Shown here piece by piece: positions 1-10,890 of a stretch of 64,000 nucleotides of DNA. Within the stretch, counting starts at the first letter, position 1, and each line of letters starts with the position of its first letter. The DNA comes from Phlebopus portentosus (Eukaryota > Basidiomycota > Agaricomycetes > Boletales > Boletinellaceae), in assembly GCA_037892935.1 (NCBI GenBank), contig JAYXKI010000009.1, positions 682,001 to 746,000 of the forward strand, read 5' to 3'. The notes beneath the pieces were generated by a model. The model did no database searches. It was not told where the DNA came from and saw only the letters and a program-made list of their open reading frames with translations. The translations under genes and the position numbers were made by a program.

Positions 1-444
1 GTCGCCGCTCGAGTCGTTCCAAGTTGTTTACAGGTTTTCCGATGTCATCCCTGGCCCAGACCGTCTTATCATTGACGTAGACTACAGATCTCTTGAACAG
101 TTCGGAGTACTCGCGCTACCAACGGCTCTGAGACTAAGATAACAACAATGCCTGAATGAAGTAGACTGACCTTGCTGAGAATCTCTAAAGGAGAAAACTC
201 GATCTTTCGTGCATCCTCGCTAGGCGGTATTGCATCGCATAACTGAGGGGTTTGTTCGTGCGGCGGTATTCTGTGTGCAGTTAGCCACACCGCTAGATGA
301 CAGAAACGATTTGACGTACGTTGTTTCACGTTGGAATATGTCCTTGATACGCTCCACGCCCTTCTCCAGGCCCATTAATGAGGGCTCTATTTCAATGTAA
401 TAAGTTTCTCCATCAGGAGTCTTGAGAGCGAAAGCAATATGCAT
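1..444 (-). CDS. Unknown protein, N-terminal part (runs off window start)
   Basis: I do not recognise this gene. The first exon starts at the ATG at 444 and reads about 41 residues (begins MHIAFALKTPDGETYYIE) to a strong GTACGT donor at 319. A later exon is clear at 1-100, where the minus strand reads EYSELFKRS then VVYVNDKTVWARDD and stays open to the window edge. The exon or exons in between (about 100-300) could not be fixed by eye because more than one acceptor fits. The peptide has no obvious domain, signal peptide or membrane segment. The frame and the donor support a real gene; the function is unknown. Confidence 0.55.
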
Positions 445-753
445 GATGATGGAAAGTGGTGGTGAGGGAGTCGGGTGGTATTCCGGCCACGATCTGATCC
501 GCGATCAACCAGGCACAAACCACGGCCACGTGATTAAGACCCAATATCAAAGTAACACGTAAGTATATAACCCTCGGCAATGCTAGTATATGCATGAGAC
601 CAATCTGGACAAAAATGGCCCAATTTCGACCCTTATGCCTGATTTTGTTCCAGACATTTTCGACATAATCAAATCGTTAAACTTTACTGTGAGTTTTTAC
701 TAGAAATTCATAACCCCTTATAGGCCTGTATTTTAAATTTTAGGTTCCATACG
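445..753. other. Intergenic, AT-rich
   Basis: Upstream of the leftward gene. No coding support in either strand. Nothing recognised. Confidence 0.5.
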
Positions 754-891
754 CATCGCGAAATTCTGCACAGGTTTATAACCACGTATGCGGTTTATGT
801 TGCCTATGAGCTTTCATAATCAGTCATAAGCGGTTATGATTGCTTATAAACCGATGTAATACGACATAATACTGTGCAGAATTTTGCGATG
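754..891. mobile_element. MITE-like inverted-repeat element, copy 1
   Basis: A 138 base segment starts CATCGC and ends GCGATG. Its two ends are inverted copies over about 18 bases (ATCGCGAAATTCTGCAC against GTGCAGAATTTTGCGAT). The interior is also partly palindromic around GGTTTATAA and TTATAAACC, so the whole element could fold into one long hairpin. It has no coding capacity. A second copy lies at 3217-3353. No clear target-site duplication was seen, so the superfamily is unassigned. Confidence 0.75.
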
Positions 892-1711
892 GCCAAATAC
901 AATACAAAAGCAAAGTATCTTGACTCAAATCAAGTAGTTCTAGTGTTAGTATAGTATACATAGGTGCGCATGCTTGTTTTGTAGTTGCTGGCTCTGGCTC
1001 AAGAATTACAATGTTGGATAAGGAAATCAACGTTGACCAACCAATTTGCATGATTGAATCTGAAACCACACTTAAACCTATATCTGGGACAGGGAGGGCC
1101 TGATCCCAGAATCTGGACAATTTGGTATCCAAATCATAGGCTTAGTACAGTCCGGACAAAATGGCTGCTCGCGGACTCATACATTTATCGGAATTGCCGG
1201 GGGTACTCGCTGGGGATAAGAGGAGGAAGGAAAATGAAAAGGCTGGGTACCGCTAGAGATCTTGAAAGGGAAGGAGTCTTGAGACCCAGGTCGGACTGGG
1301 ATGACCATGGATGGGATGGAGTTTTATCAGGAAATGAAACGAATGAAGGGTCAGCAATGTACCGAGATATTGCTAGCGCCGACACGGCGCGACGAGTTGT
1401 CTTCAGTCATGTATTTTGCTTACAGGTACATGTAGATGAAAGAGCAAACAACTTTGCGGAGACTGCACAGATATCATTGCATCCTATTTGAACAAACTCA
1501 TGGATACACACCTCAAAGAATTAATTTGCATCGCAAAGTGGTTTGTACACCAGAGACGCATACTAAACACACGAAAGGGAGTAGACATTGGATATTTAGT
1601 TGCTTGTAAGTGGATTCACAATGATACGCTACCTTCCTTATCGCATCTGAACAGAAGGCCGAATCTAGGACACTTTCGACTCGATATCCTTCTCCTTGAT
1701 CTTGAATAGCT
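892..1711. other. Intergenic / upstream region
   Basis: Weak open frames exist here on both strands (for example 1054-1491, plus) but none shows recognisable protein character, conserved motifs or convincing splice sites. It probably holds the promoter of the gene at 1712. Confidence 0.4.
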
Positions 1712-2692
1712 ATGACGGGTAGAAGTCACCACCACAGGCACCACGGGCAGCCCGAGCACCCCAGGAGCGCAGCGCCCCAAACCGACAAGCAAGAAGGCTC
1801 GAGGGATAAGAACAAACGGCCTAAACTCGTCAAGGCGAAGGATGCAAGAGCACAGGTAGACCGACACGTCACGTCGCTCCGGAAAAAGCACATCGATCCT
1901 CTATACGGGAAAACTGTAATCTACCAGAGTGAACTCGCTTTTATCAACAGAATAGGCGAGTCGTTGCCATATGTCGAAGAAGCATGGAAGGCCAAAGATG
2001 CTGCTGACGAACGTGCTGAAAAGGCTAAGGAAGAGCTTCGTGAGCTTTGGAAGGAGACTGTAGGGAGAGAGGCAGAGGACAGAAAAGAGACACAACAAAA
2101 AAGTGATCTAGATCTCGCTCGTCTCGAGGCGAAATACCGGTCTGAACTGAGAAAAAGCGAGGAATGCGGTGAATATTCGGTGACATGCTCGAACGCGTTT
2201 ATCACGGAATACTGCAAAGCACGTAATGCTTACATCCGCGGATTTGAGTCCATAACCTCTTCGAAACGAGACGAAGAGAATCAGTTCTTTAGTTTTTGCG
2301 AGAATATCGGGAAATACATTACTAAGACAAGTGCCAAAAAACTGCAAGATGTTCAACTCACGCTCGGAATTGTCAATAAAGCGCGTGCGGCGTTGGGAGA
2401 ATTGTCTGCTATGTGCGACGCACAAGCAATCCAGGCAGTTATGAAAGATCTGGAAGAGCATCAGGCGATCTGGAGAGACAGTCTCAGTGGTGATGAAGCC
2501 GGGTACGTCGAGAAAAGCGTACTTGAAGAGGCGAAAAAGAAACTGGAAGACTTGAAGAACAGTACCAAGAAAATAGAAGCTCAGAGGGAGATGAAGCAGA
2601 AGAGCAGCGATGCAAAGGAGAGGCTGAACGCTGCAATGACAGATATGGACAGACTTCGCCACCCTAGTCAAAAAGGGTCGAAGAAGCGGTGA
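1712..2692 (+). CDS. Coiled-coil hypothetical protein
   Basis: A single-exon gene of 326 residues starting at ATG 1712. The first ~60 residues are basic and low-complexity, with a His-rich N-terminus (RSHHHRHHG). Residues about 80-150 and 225-310 are rich in E, K, A and L with heptad-like spacing, as expected of long coiled coils. The C-terminus is basic (QKGSKKR). There is no signal peptide or membrane segment. The heptad content resembles structural or septin/BAR-like proteins, but I cannot assign a family. The gene sits between the two MITE-like copies. That it is protein coding is supported by length and amino-acid pattern; the role is unknown. Confidence 0.6.
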   Translation: MTGRSHHHRHHGQPEHPRSAAPQTDKQEGSRDKNKRPKLVKAKDARAQVDRHVTSLRKKHIDPLYGKTVIYQSELAFINRIGESLPYVEEAWKAKDAADERAEKAKEELRELWKETVGREAEDRKETQQKSDLDLARLEAKYRSELRKSEECGEYSVTCSNAFITEYCKARNAYIRGFESITSSKRDEENQFFSFCENIGKYITKTSAKKLQDVQLTLGIVNKARAALGELSAMCDAQAIQAVMKDLEEHQAIWRDSLSGDEAGYVEKSVLEEAKKKLEDLKNSTKKIEAQREMKQKSSDAKERLNAAMTDMDRLRHPSQKGSKKR

Positions 2693-3216
2693 ATAGTAGC
2701 CAGTGTATGAGAGTAATGCAGGGATCATTGCATGACAGACACTAGTACAAACATTCTCTCGCTCGCTGGTAGATTCTTATTTAAAGAGTAAGAAACAAAG
2801 GAAAGAAAATTAATCGAATCCGAAAATGATTGAGCATTACAAGCAGGCCCGAATATGTCACGGCGACGCCGGAAATTCAAGCTTGTTTGTACTGTAAGTC
2901 ATGAAATACACTGGGCAAAAACTCATTTCCAAACTATAAAAATGATACCTAAACTGGAAAAAAAGCCAATTGGCATCGATGAGAGCTCACCCATTCCGAT
3001 CAAAATTTCTAAGGGCTCAGAATGAGTGTAAAGACATGTATATACACAGGGGGCAGAATTACGTTTCTTTTATACAGGAAACAGAATTGGAAAGCTCGCC
3101 TCTGATTGGCTGGATTTCAATTCCGGATCAAATTTTCAGGTTCGGATATAGGGTTTTGCCCCCTGTGGTACGTACACCGCAGCGCACAGCCATTGCCAAG
3201 AACTTCTTCCGTACTG
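2693..3216. other. Intergenic
   Basis: No gene or RNA recognised. It contains the 3' flank of the coiled-coil gene. Confidence 0.4.
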
Positions 3217-3353
3217 CATCGCAAAATTCTGCACGGGTTTATAAGGTTTATGACCGTGTATGGCAGTGTATTTTGCCCTATGAGCTCTCATAATCGGTCA
3301 TAAGCAGTTACAATTGCTTATAAATCGCCATACGCGGACAGAATTTTGCGATG
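3217..3353. mobile_element. MITE-like inverted-repeat element, copy 2
   Basis: A 137 base relative of the element at 754-891. It starts CATCGCAAAATTCTG and ends CAGAATTTTGCGATG, and shares the interior GGTTTATAA, TATGAGCT and CATAATC blocks. The copies differ at many interior positions, so they are not a recent duplication, but ends, length and hairpin layout are conserved. The mobilising transposase is unknown. Confidence 0.75.
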
Positions 3354-3959
3354 ACCCATGAGGTGTGTGTGGCAGATGCAGGTATCATTCCCCATTATCT
3401 TATCTTAATCACACAGCATGTAACTACTTTCTGAAATCTACCTAGTAACTAGTACTGTGTATGTCCATTGTAATTCGTATGCAGAGAAATGACCCAAAAC
3501 GATCTTGATTTTTTTTACAGTAATTCTGCGGTATAGTACACACGCGTAGGAAGAGAAGGCCGAACTTCAAGAACATGAGTGAGAAGGGGGCCGAGGTAGT
3601 GAGAATCGATGTCAAGATACATACATACATAAAACTGGGGGCTCAGCATTCGAATATGGTCAAAATACGTAGAAAATGGTATATCGAGAGCATTTGACAT
3701 GAGAGTTTGAGATACAGTGGCGTTACTGGGAGAGAACAAGTTCGGTCCATGGTATGGTGGTAAGTATGAATGAGATGCATAGGTAGGTGATTGATCATCA
3801 TGAGGTGATGTACCTATACAACGATGAGATGAGTGAGGAGATGATGAGAGAGGAGGCGAAATGACATACAGTGCTTTTGAACCCGGAACAAGAGCAGACG
3901 GAAGTAAAAGAAACAGCAGCGGAAGCAAATCGAAAACCAGAAAACCGAAAAAAAAGGTA
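3354..3959. other. Intergenic
   Basis: Downstream of the leftward DUF6699 gene. A 137-codon minus-strand frame overlaps the area at 3515-3928 but looks non-coding. Nothing else recognised. Confidence 0.4.
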
Positions 3960-4859
3960 TCAAGTCAAGCTCCTCCGTCGCCTCGTCCACGGCGCCTCCA
4001 TATTCAACACAAAGTCCGCCTCAGCTTCCCTGCCGTCCCGCGACTTCTTCAACCCAGCGAAGAAGAACTTCCCGCCGAGCCAGTCGATGCGCGGCGCGAC
4101 CTTGCGATCGCGCTTCACCATCCGGCCGTGCGCGTCGACCTCCGCGCACTCGACGACTTGCATGAAACACAGCGGAGCCAGGTGCGCTCCCCCGATTCCT
4201 GCCCCTCCGCCTCCCTTCCCGTGCATGATGCTCATGCTCATGCGCGCCCCGGCGCGCGCGGAGCGCCCGTGCGTCCGCGCGAGGTGCTTCACGCGGAGCC
4301 GGTGCGCGCACTCGATGCGCTCCTGCAGGCGCGGGTCCTCGGGCCAGTACGACGCGGGCACCTCCGCGTAGAGGAAGCGGTCGAGCGCGGCGAGCACGTC
4401 GCGCACCGTGATGACCCGCGTTTGCCGGACGTGCAGCGTCCAGATGTCTTTGTCGACGAACCCGCTTCCTGCTCCTGCTCCTGCTGCTCCTGTTCCTCCT
4501 GTTGTTCCTCTCGCTCCTGCTCCTGCACCTGATTCTGTTCCTTCCCCTCCGGGTTCTTCGGAGCAAGTCTCGCTGCCGAGCGTCGTAGCCCGCGACTCCA
4601 CCTGCGACGAGGCTATCGCCTGCAAGACGAGCGCGCGCAGCTCGGGCGCGAGTATGCTCAGCTCGCACGCCGGCGGGCTCGTCGCGGGCTGGTCGAGGAA
4701 CGCGCGGGCCCCCGACGGGCTGCTGCGCTGGGCGGCATACCAGTCGACGCGCCGCGTCATGTCGATGTCGAGGTAGCACCCTGCGGCGCCGCTGTGCGAG
4801 AAGAGGCGCTTGAACGAGCCGAGGAAGGATGGGTCGAGCGCGCTGTGTGGGTGCATCAT
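3960..4859 (-). CDS. DUF6699 domain protein
   Basis: A 299-residue single-exon gene starting with a double ATG at 4859. Residues about 70-240 resemble the DUF6699 domain common in agaricomycetes: an aliphatic segment around ELRALVLQAIASS, then WTLHVRQTRVITVRDVLAALDRFL, where the family has a beta strand followed by a helix, and a late block around RIDWLGGKFFFAGL. A low-complexity Gly/Ala/Thr insert (about residues 110-135) separates the halves. The function of DUF6699 is not known. The coding region is very GC-rich, so long shadow frames appear in the other frames. The family assignment rests on motif memory. Confidence 0.65.
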   Translation of the reverse strand: MMHPHSALDPSFLGSFKRLFSHSGAAGCYLDIDMTRRVDWYAAQRSSPSGARAFLDQPATSPPACELSILAPELRALVLQAIASSQVESRATTLGSETCSEEPGGEGTESGAGAGARGTTGGTGAAGAGAGSGFVDKDIWTLHVRQTRVITVRDVLAALDRFLYAEVPASYWPEDPRLQERIECAHRLRVKHLARTHGRSARAGARMSMSIMHGKGGGGAGIGGAHLAPLCFMQVVECAEVDAHGRMVKRDRKVAPRIDWLGGKFFFAGLKKSRDGREAEADFVLNMEAPWTRRRRSLT

Positions 4860-5857
4860 CGAGAGCAGGGATGGGATGGGATAGGGGCTGTAGACGTCAC
4901 TAATGGTGCTGTGAGAAAGTACGAGTACTTATATAGCGCTGTGCTGGCACGAGAGAAGACGAGCTGTACTCGGTTTGGTAAAGCCTGCACACAGTATGTA
5001 CGTCGATCGTCGCTGCGTCAGTTGCCTCCGCACGGCCAGCATCTTCATCATCAGCGGCTGTATTCAGTTCTCGCCGCACAGCGCACAGCACGCAGCTCTA
5101 AGCAGTATTCTGATAATCATGTATTCGCCGTCGATAAGACTGGCGAGGGCGGATATGGTATGGTCGAGGAACAAACAACTTGAATTTAGCCGTTGATTTT
5201 GTTATCATATGCACTGCTCATCCATCAACACGAGTCGTCCGGCCTTGGAAATTTCGGGTTTCTCGGATGATCGCGTCCGTTTGACCGCCAGGCAGGCGGT
5301 GCGTGAGTGAATAGACGCTCAGTGTTTATTATTTGTCTATCCCTCTTGCTACTTGTAAGAACAAAAGAGAAGGTCATCTGGTTTCGTCTTGACTTGAGAT
5401 TCAGATTTCATATACCAAGACAAGAAAAGAGGAATAAGCATAAGGGCGTTCGACACAAATATCAATATCAATAGTTAGTATGTATTTGTCCTTGTCTCGT
5501 CGAATTTCATCCATTTCAAAAAAAAAAAAAAGTACCAGGTCAATCAAACAAAATCATCACGAGTACCGCCTCGTCAAGACAACAGACAATTTGACAACCA
5601 TCTGCGATCCCCGATCAAGTACTTTTGAAGAATAGGAAGACAACCATATGCACTGCTTTACATATTCACTTCGTTACTTCGAGTTCACGTCAAGTCCTCC
5701 GTTTCCCTTCCCTCCTTCGCCTTCCGGCGGGCCGTCCAGACACCCTCCGCACGCTCCCACATTCCCCACGGCTCCGTCCCTCCAACGAACCTCGCACCCG
5801 ATGCTAAGAATAGGACTTTCTCGAGGTACGTAAGCATAAGGAAGGCAGTGATGACGG
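4860..5857. other. Intergenic, about 1 kb
   Basis: Lies between the start of the DUF6699 gene and the stop of the DUF1365 gene, both leftward. It contains an A-run near 5519-5532. No coding frame with support. Confidence 0.5.
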
Positions 5858-7660
5858 CTAGAGTCTGAAGTGTGGAAACGGTGTCCTGGGGAAAACGGGT
5901 TGGGAAGGATGATGCTGATGATGTCGTTGTGGATCTGTAGATGGAAAGCTCATGTCTAGAGGAAGGATGTCCGGCATCAGGAGCTCGGGCTCGTGTAGAA
6001 GAGCGCGTGGGATAGGGAGTTTGCGCAGGCTCTGTAGCGTGCGCTGCACCATCTTCGTATTAATTATAGTACTAGCATCATCTCGACTCTTGAATTCCGG
6101 TCTGGAACGGACCGAGAAGGCCTCAAGGAACAGCTTCTCGTCTGAGACGACTAAAAGCCGCTCCGCGTCCCTTGCCAGAAGGAGCGCATGCGCAGGAGAG
6201 GGACTCGCGAGGATGAGTAGGAACGCTCGTGCGGAACGGGTGAGGATCGTCAGCTCCCGTTCACACTCGTTCGTATCCATGCCCATATCCGGCGATTTGA
6301 AACCTTCGCCTTTGCCATTGGGCAAAGCAGGTGCATATACCTGGGTTTCGTAGCCCGGATTCGTCGAGACAAGGCGAATCTTCACGCCAGTCTCCGAAGC
6401 GCGTATCCTCAAGAACCGTTCCACCCTCCCACGCGCGAAACGCTCAAGCAATCCCTCGGGTTGCCATCCGAGCCCACCACCGACGCCTAGCTCGCCGTCT
6501 TTTCTCTGTACATCATTACACACCACTTTACCTTTAGTATCGTCCACTACTTCCTCTAAAAAGAATTGGCTCTCGAGCGCAGGATCGACAGCCCTCGGCT
6601 CCGGACGCGCGTAGACGTCGAGTTTGAGCGCGTAGTGCAGGTGGAAGGCCTGCCATGCTATCCGCGGGAAGCTGAGCAGGAGTGTGAACGGGTACTTCAC
6701 TAGTGCCGCTAGGAGGTTGCGCGTGTTGAGTGGGACGGCGGAGCGGGTTCGGAGGGAGGCTGTTAGTTTGAGTTCGTTTTCGGGGGTGTAGAGTTGGATG
6801 AGGATTTTTGGGAGGGGAGGTGCTGACGGTGATGGTGGGATGTTTTCTGATATCTGTGGGAGAAGAGGAGGGACGAGCGAGCAGGTGTAGAACCCCGAAT
6901 GGTCGTTGAAGGGCGACACGTGGAATTGTCGAGGGAAGGTCCAGGAATGAGCATAACCCGGGACCGCTTGTTTGTCTTCATGTTCTGATCCTGTGCGGAG
7001 GACGTAGACGTGTCTCTCGCCGAACGTATTGTGCACCTGTTCATCATGAAACTACAATCGAGATATTTATAATAATTTTGATGAAATGGAAGCTCACCTC
7101 AAGAACGACGACCCAGAGCGCCAGCTCTCCCCCGCATCTCTCCGCATCTTCTTATAGCAATAAAACACCGTCAGCGGGTTAATCTCCTCCACGCCCAAAT
7201 ACCTCGGCATCGTCAACATCCACACATCCTCCATCTCCCTGGGGTCAACCTGAAACCTCATCAACACCTCGGCCAATTTCTCCCTGACACTCTTCCCCTC
7301 CACACTCCCCTCGAAATAAGAGTTGGGATCATGTAAGTACGCCTCAGGACGGACGCCCATAACCCGCGCCCAGGGGGCCGGAGAGCCAGCAGGGGAGTAG
7401 CCGAAGAGCCTCCCGGCGCATAGGTCGAGATCGCGGGATTCTAGAGCGGAGAGACGGAGGAGGAGGGCGAGCGTCGGGTATGTGAAGGCGTGCTTGGAGG
7501 AGATGGGGAGGTGTCGGACGTGGAAGACTGTGTTTTCGAGGATGTAGGCATTATTCGACCTTTTATTTTTGAGTCTTGCATGTGACAAATGAGTACCAGC
7601 GCTGAAGGAGGTGGGCTTGGTCGAGTTGCAAATGCGCTTGAAGTGTCTTCTGGTTCTCAT
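5858..7660 (-). CDS. DUF1365 family protein, apparent frameshift
   Basis: An N-terminal part (7660-7094) and a C-terminal part (7036-5858) together form a DUF1365 protein. Visible family features are the N-terminal ENTVFHVRHLP and HAFTYPTLALLLRL, the central EINPLTVFYCYK, and the signature VHNTFGERHVYVL followed by a KQAVPG...FHVSPF block. An intron at about 7037-7098 (GTGAGC...ACAG) joins VVVLE to VHNTFGERH. The family is widespread in bacteria and fungi, often near cyclopropane-fatty-acid synthase-type methyltransferases; its biochemical role is unsettled. The frame feeding the intron (GELALWVVVLE) is not the frame of YCYKKMRRD: one base is missing near the C-run at 7129-7133. This may be an assembly error or a true break. 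The residues before ~7560 may include a further intron. Confidence 0.75.
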
Positions 7661-7745
7661 GGCTGGGTCGATGGGTGGGATGGGAAGGAAAGCTGAGGCG
7701 TGGCTGTGCGGAAGGCATGGCGATCGTCGTGATCGTATTTTTACG

Positions 7746-8675
7746 TCATTTGGTAAGTGATCGACAATATTCTACAAGATACTCTGTGAATATAACAGAT
7801 GAGATTGAATTGAAGAGAGAAAGGATGAAGAACAATAAATTGATGGAAGGGAACGGAGTCGCTCGCCATTGATGGGAAGAATTAGTATTGGGTAAGACAA
7901 AAGGAGGTGTGGAATCGGATGTGATTGGACGAAATGTAGTATTGAGATTGAAATCAGTGGAAGGAGGAGTAAAAATGAGACGCTTTATATCTACAAACGT
8001 GATTGAAGTAAAAACAAGACAAATAATGGAAATTAAAACAAGGAAACAATTGCGACCGGTGTGAAGGATACGGATAGAAGAAAAAACAAACATAATCGAG
8101 TTGGAGTTGCATAGTGGAGCGGATCCGAAGTTTTCGACTGAGATCGAGATCCATAGACAAAGCGCGAAGAAAAAATATGTGTGGAGGACGAAGATGATTT
8201 CCAGTTCCAGACGGATTTTTTTTTTGAGTAGACTGTAAGAAGCCATACCCATAAAAGACACGAACCAGGCTGGTGAGATAAGATACAGGATGATCACTGC
8301 ATCCTGCAAAGATATCGAAGGATCTGAAGATCTGCCGAGAATAATGGTTGTCGAAGTCAGAGCAAGATTAGTCACTATGATGGTCGATATGCTAACGACG
8401 ATATCGTCGATTGAGTTATAAAAGCAAAAAATCCATGCTTCACGATGTAGGTCAGTATTGGCAATCGAATTATAAAAAAAGGCGCCATTGACCGAGAATC
8501 TGCAGTTGAACGTAGTAAGATACTCTGACTCCGATTCCAGCTATGTCAGTGTTCATCTGATTGTTTTTTAGTATGACGCCACTTTGTAGTCATATTGACG
8601 AACCGTCGGATTGGAACCATGCATGTAGCAAAGGCAAGTTGTCGGATCTGGAGTTGTTAAGGCGCAGGATGACAT
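7746..8675 (-). CDS. Multi-span membrane protein (agaricomycete family)
   Basis: A three-exon gene worked out by splice phase. Exon 1 is 8675-8604 (starts MSSCALTTPDPTTCLC), exon 2 is 8556-8493 (NTDIAGIGVRVSYYVQLQIL) and exon 3 is 8437-7746. Introns are 47 and 55 bases, with CTAA/CTGAC-like branch sites and AG acceptors. The block NTDIAGIGVR followed by alternating hydrophobic helices matches an uncharacterised family of polytopic membrane proteins expanded in agaricomycetes. About six hydrophobic segments are visible, for example around DAVIILYLISPAWFVSFMG and FVLHTYFFFALCLWISI. It probably sits in the plasma membrane or an endomembrane. No enzymatic motif was seen. The tail after the last helix is short. 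Confidence 0.7.
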
Positions 8676-9191
8676 TTTTTCGAGTAGAAGTTGTGTTTGG
8701 GAAAAACGAAGGTTCAGTACAGGATTTATACATATGTAGGAGCAGTGTAGTTCACTGCAATAACAAGGCGTCTTTTTGATTGATCACATCCTACGTCAAG
8801 AGAAATGGAAGGGAAGCAGGGGAACGAAGGAAGACAAAAAATACCGTTCCATCATTGGGACGGATCATTCTAGGCGCTTCAGTGTGAAGAGAAATTCGGA
8901 TCATGTTCTATGGATGTATACTTGTAAGATCCAGTTGCATAGAATTTCAGCGGCGGAAGATGATGTAGTTACGGAGACATTATTCCCATGTAAGCCGTAG
9001 GCTTCTGCTTTAAATTTGTACTCGTACATACACACAAGTATACAAACATGGGTTGGATAGGAAAATTGATAAGAAACGTGTGTTGATATATCAAAGATGT
9101 GAAATAAGAATGTGTTGTAAATGTTCCCATGGCCAAAGACGCGCATTTTTGAGCATGGGACGATATTTCCAAATGGGGTATACAGTTATCG
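8676..9191. other. Intergenic between membrane protein gene and Helitron 3' part
   Basis: Should contain the 3' end of the Helitron (expected hairpin plus CTRR on the minus strand). I could not place that terminus with confidence. No other gene recognised. Confidence 0.4.
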
Positions 9192-9975
9192 TCAGTTATG
9201 GTCAAGGCAATATACAACAACGCACGCATAGCGAACAACTGTGCGAGATGGGGATATGTGTGGAACGTACTCGTCTGTGTCCATTCTATATACATGCGAA
9301 TATTGTCCACAATTTTCCATGCCATCCGAGTACCAGCAATTCGAGTTTGAATCATGTATCATACTGGTATAATGATTGTTACCATGGTATATGATGCCTC
9401 GTAAAGAATAAAAGTGGAGCAAGTCGCAGTAATGGATGGACATTGTTGTATTGATAAGTAAATGTGTTGTATAAAGTTGTAAAGCGATAATGGAAGGTAT
9501 AAATGAGATGGTATATGGAATATCGTGGAGTGAAAGATCAAAATTACAAGTTGTGCATGTAACGCAACAAGAAGACAGAAAGAAATTAAGCCAATCGTTT
9601 GTGTTTAGTGAAGTTGACGTCCCTTTTGTTTTACGATAGAGATCGAATTCCTTTGTTGATGTATTGCACAGAATCATGAAAGAGTTATGATGTGTTATAC
9701 ATTCTGTTTGACAGTTTGAGCACTGAATTCGTTTTGATATGAAAGGGATATCTGTATTCAATATAAATTTTGTTATTAAATGTACGGAAGCGGAGGCGTG
9801 TCCGTATGGAAATAACGTTCGGTCTTGAGGTGCATTTTCGGTAGAGCATAATTTTGTGCGGATGGCATTCCGAGCCGACTCGAAGGGTTTGTGATCGTAG
9901 AGTACGTGTAAAAAATCCTGTTCTACATCAACTAAAAGGTTGTGAAATACGTTATAGCCTTTGCTTCTTTCATGT
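9192..9975 (-). pseudogene. Helitron RepHel, C-terminal piece
   Basis: This reads in frame from the left border of the solo LTR: after the FWKH of the previous piece it continues ERSKGYNVFHNLL, through a Cys-rich stretch (CSNCQTEC; SSCCVTCTTC) to YSLRGIIYHGNNHYTSMI and WYSDGM, ending with a stop at 9192. The His of GNNHYTSM pairs with the CAYDSL cysteine of the neighbouring piece, as in the papain-fold/OTU-like peptidase tail of many eukaryotic Helitrons. The Cys-rich stretch may bind zinc. The piece is intact as a frame, but it is cut off from the promoter and the rest of the gene by the solo LTR. Confidence 0.8.
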
Positions 9976-10515
9976 TGTAAGAAGCATCGACACGCTAGGT
10001 CCGAGATCGCGCACGTGACACGTGTTCCGCGGTGATCAGCATCGTAACAGCGGAACTCAGTGCGGATCGATTCGATTCGAAGTAGAACGGACTACTGTAG
10101 CCTCTCGCACTCGACCGCTGCGTAGGAAGAACCTTCGGACGCTCGAGCCACCCAGTCGAAAACTTACAAAGGCTGACTTAGCTAGCTCGTCTTACTAAAC
10201 CCAGGCACGAGAGGTAAATTGAAGGATCCGCAATTGGCCCCCGACACCTCCCAAGTTTCGACCCGACGCGACGCACTCCGGCTTTTCCCCTTTTGAGTCC
10301 CATATGCGTTCATATTTTGTTTTGTTCCTTATGATTCTTATGCTCATTATTCCGTGTGCGCTCACATGTCGTATTATGCTCTATGGTCATTATCTCGCCA
10401 CCTTCCAGATATGCTCACCTCGTACCTTGTTCCCGTGCATTCCCTTATGATTTTCACTTCCGATTTCCTTTCGTTATGCTCCCTGACGCTCCGATGGCTC
10501 AGGTTCGGACAAAGT

Positions 10516-10523
10516 TATAAATA
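10516..10523 (+). promoter_or_regulatory. LTR TATA box
   Basis: TATAAATA in the solo LTR, about 540 bases from its start and 800 from its end. The position relative to the 3' end is comparable with the TATA box of the full-length element's LTRs. Confidence 0.6.
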
Positions 10524-10854
10524 GGCGAGCAACTTGTAGTAGGAGCCCAGTTTTTAGCCCGGAGAGTTTTAGCAGAAAACAGTTTAGCTCGGGCTTGAAC
10601 CCACTTCAGCTACAGTCGAGACCAATTCGACTCTTCCTGTACTCTCCTCGACTCTATCTCCCACAAATACACGATAGTTCTGTCTCATACGCCTCGAGTC
10701 TCCTGCTCTGCAGCCGTACCCGAGCCCAGTGTGATCAGTTCAACCCGTGTTGAAGTCAGAGACCCTCATCTCTCCTCCCTACGCCTCTACGCAAGGTCTC
10801 ACTTGAGTCCCTTGCGTATCGCTTCGTTCCGCGTCGTATAGTTCCGTTTCGCTT

Positions 10855-10890
10855 CGTAACCCACCGAAACTCGTCGTAACTCGTCGTAAC
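10855..10890 (+). repeat. Phased CGNAAC array in solo LTR
   Basis: Four hexamers CGTAAC, CGAAAC, CGTAAC, CGTAAC start at 10855, 10865, 10875 and 10885, exactly 10 bases apart. Inverse copies (GTTCCG, GTTTCG) lie just upstream at 10826, 10841 and 10846. Confidence 0.85.

Noticed and set aside
1054..1491. 145-codon plus-strand frame
   Set aside because: No domain, no convincing start context or splice partners; lies in AT-rich intergenic sequence after a MITE-like copy.
3515..3928. 137-codon minus-strand frame
   Set aside because: Hydrophobic start looked like a signal peptide, but the rest is low-complexity without motifs and lies in the 3' flank of the DUF6699 gene.
4021..4779. 252-codon Arg-rich minus frame
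   Set aside because: Shadow of the GC-rich DUF6699 gene in another frame; Arg/Ala-rich composition typical of frame-shifted GC-rich coding.
8901..9394. Frames on both strands that looked like another membrane-protein gene
   Set aside because: The region is the 3' part of the Helitron gene in the -1 direction and its flank; the continuous frame across the solo LTR explains it.
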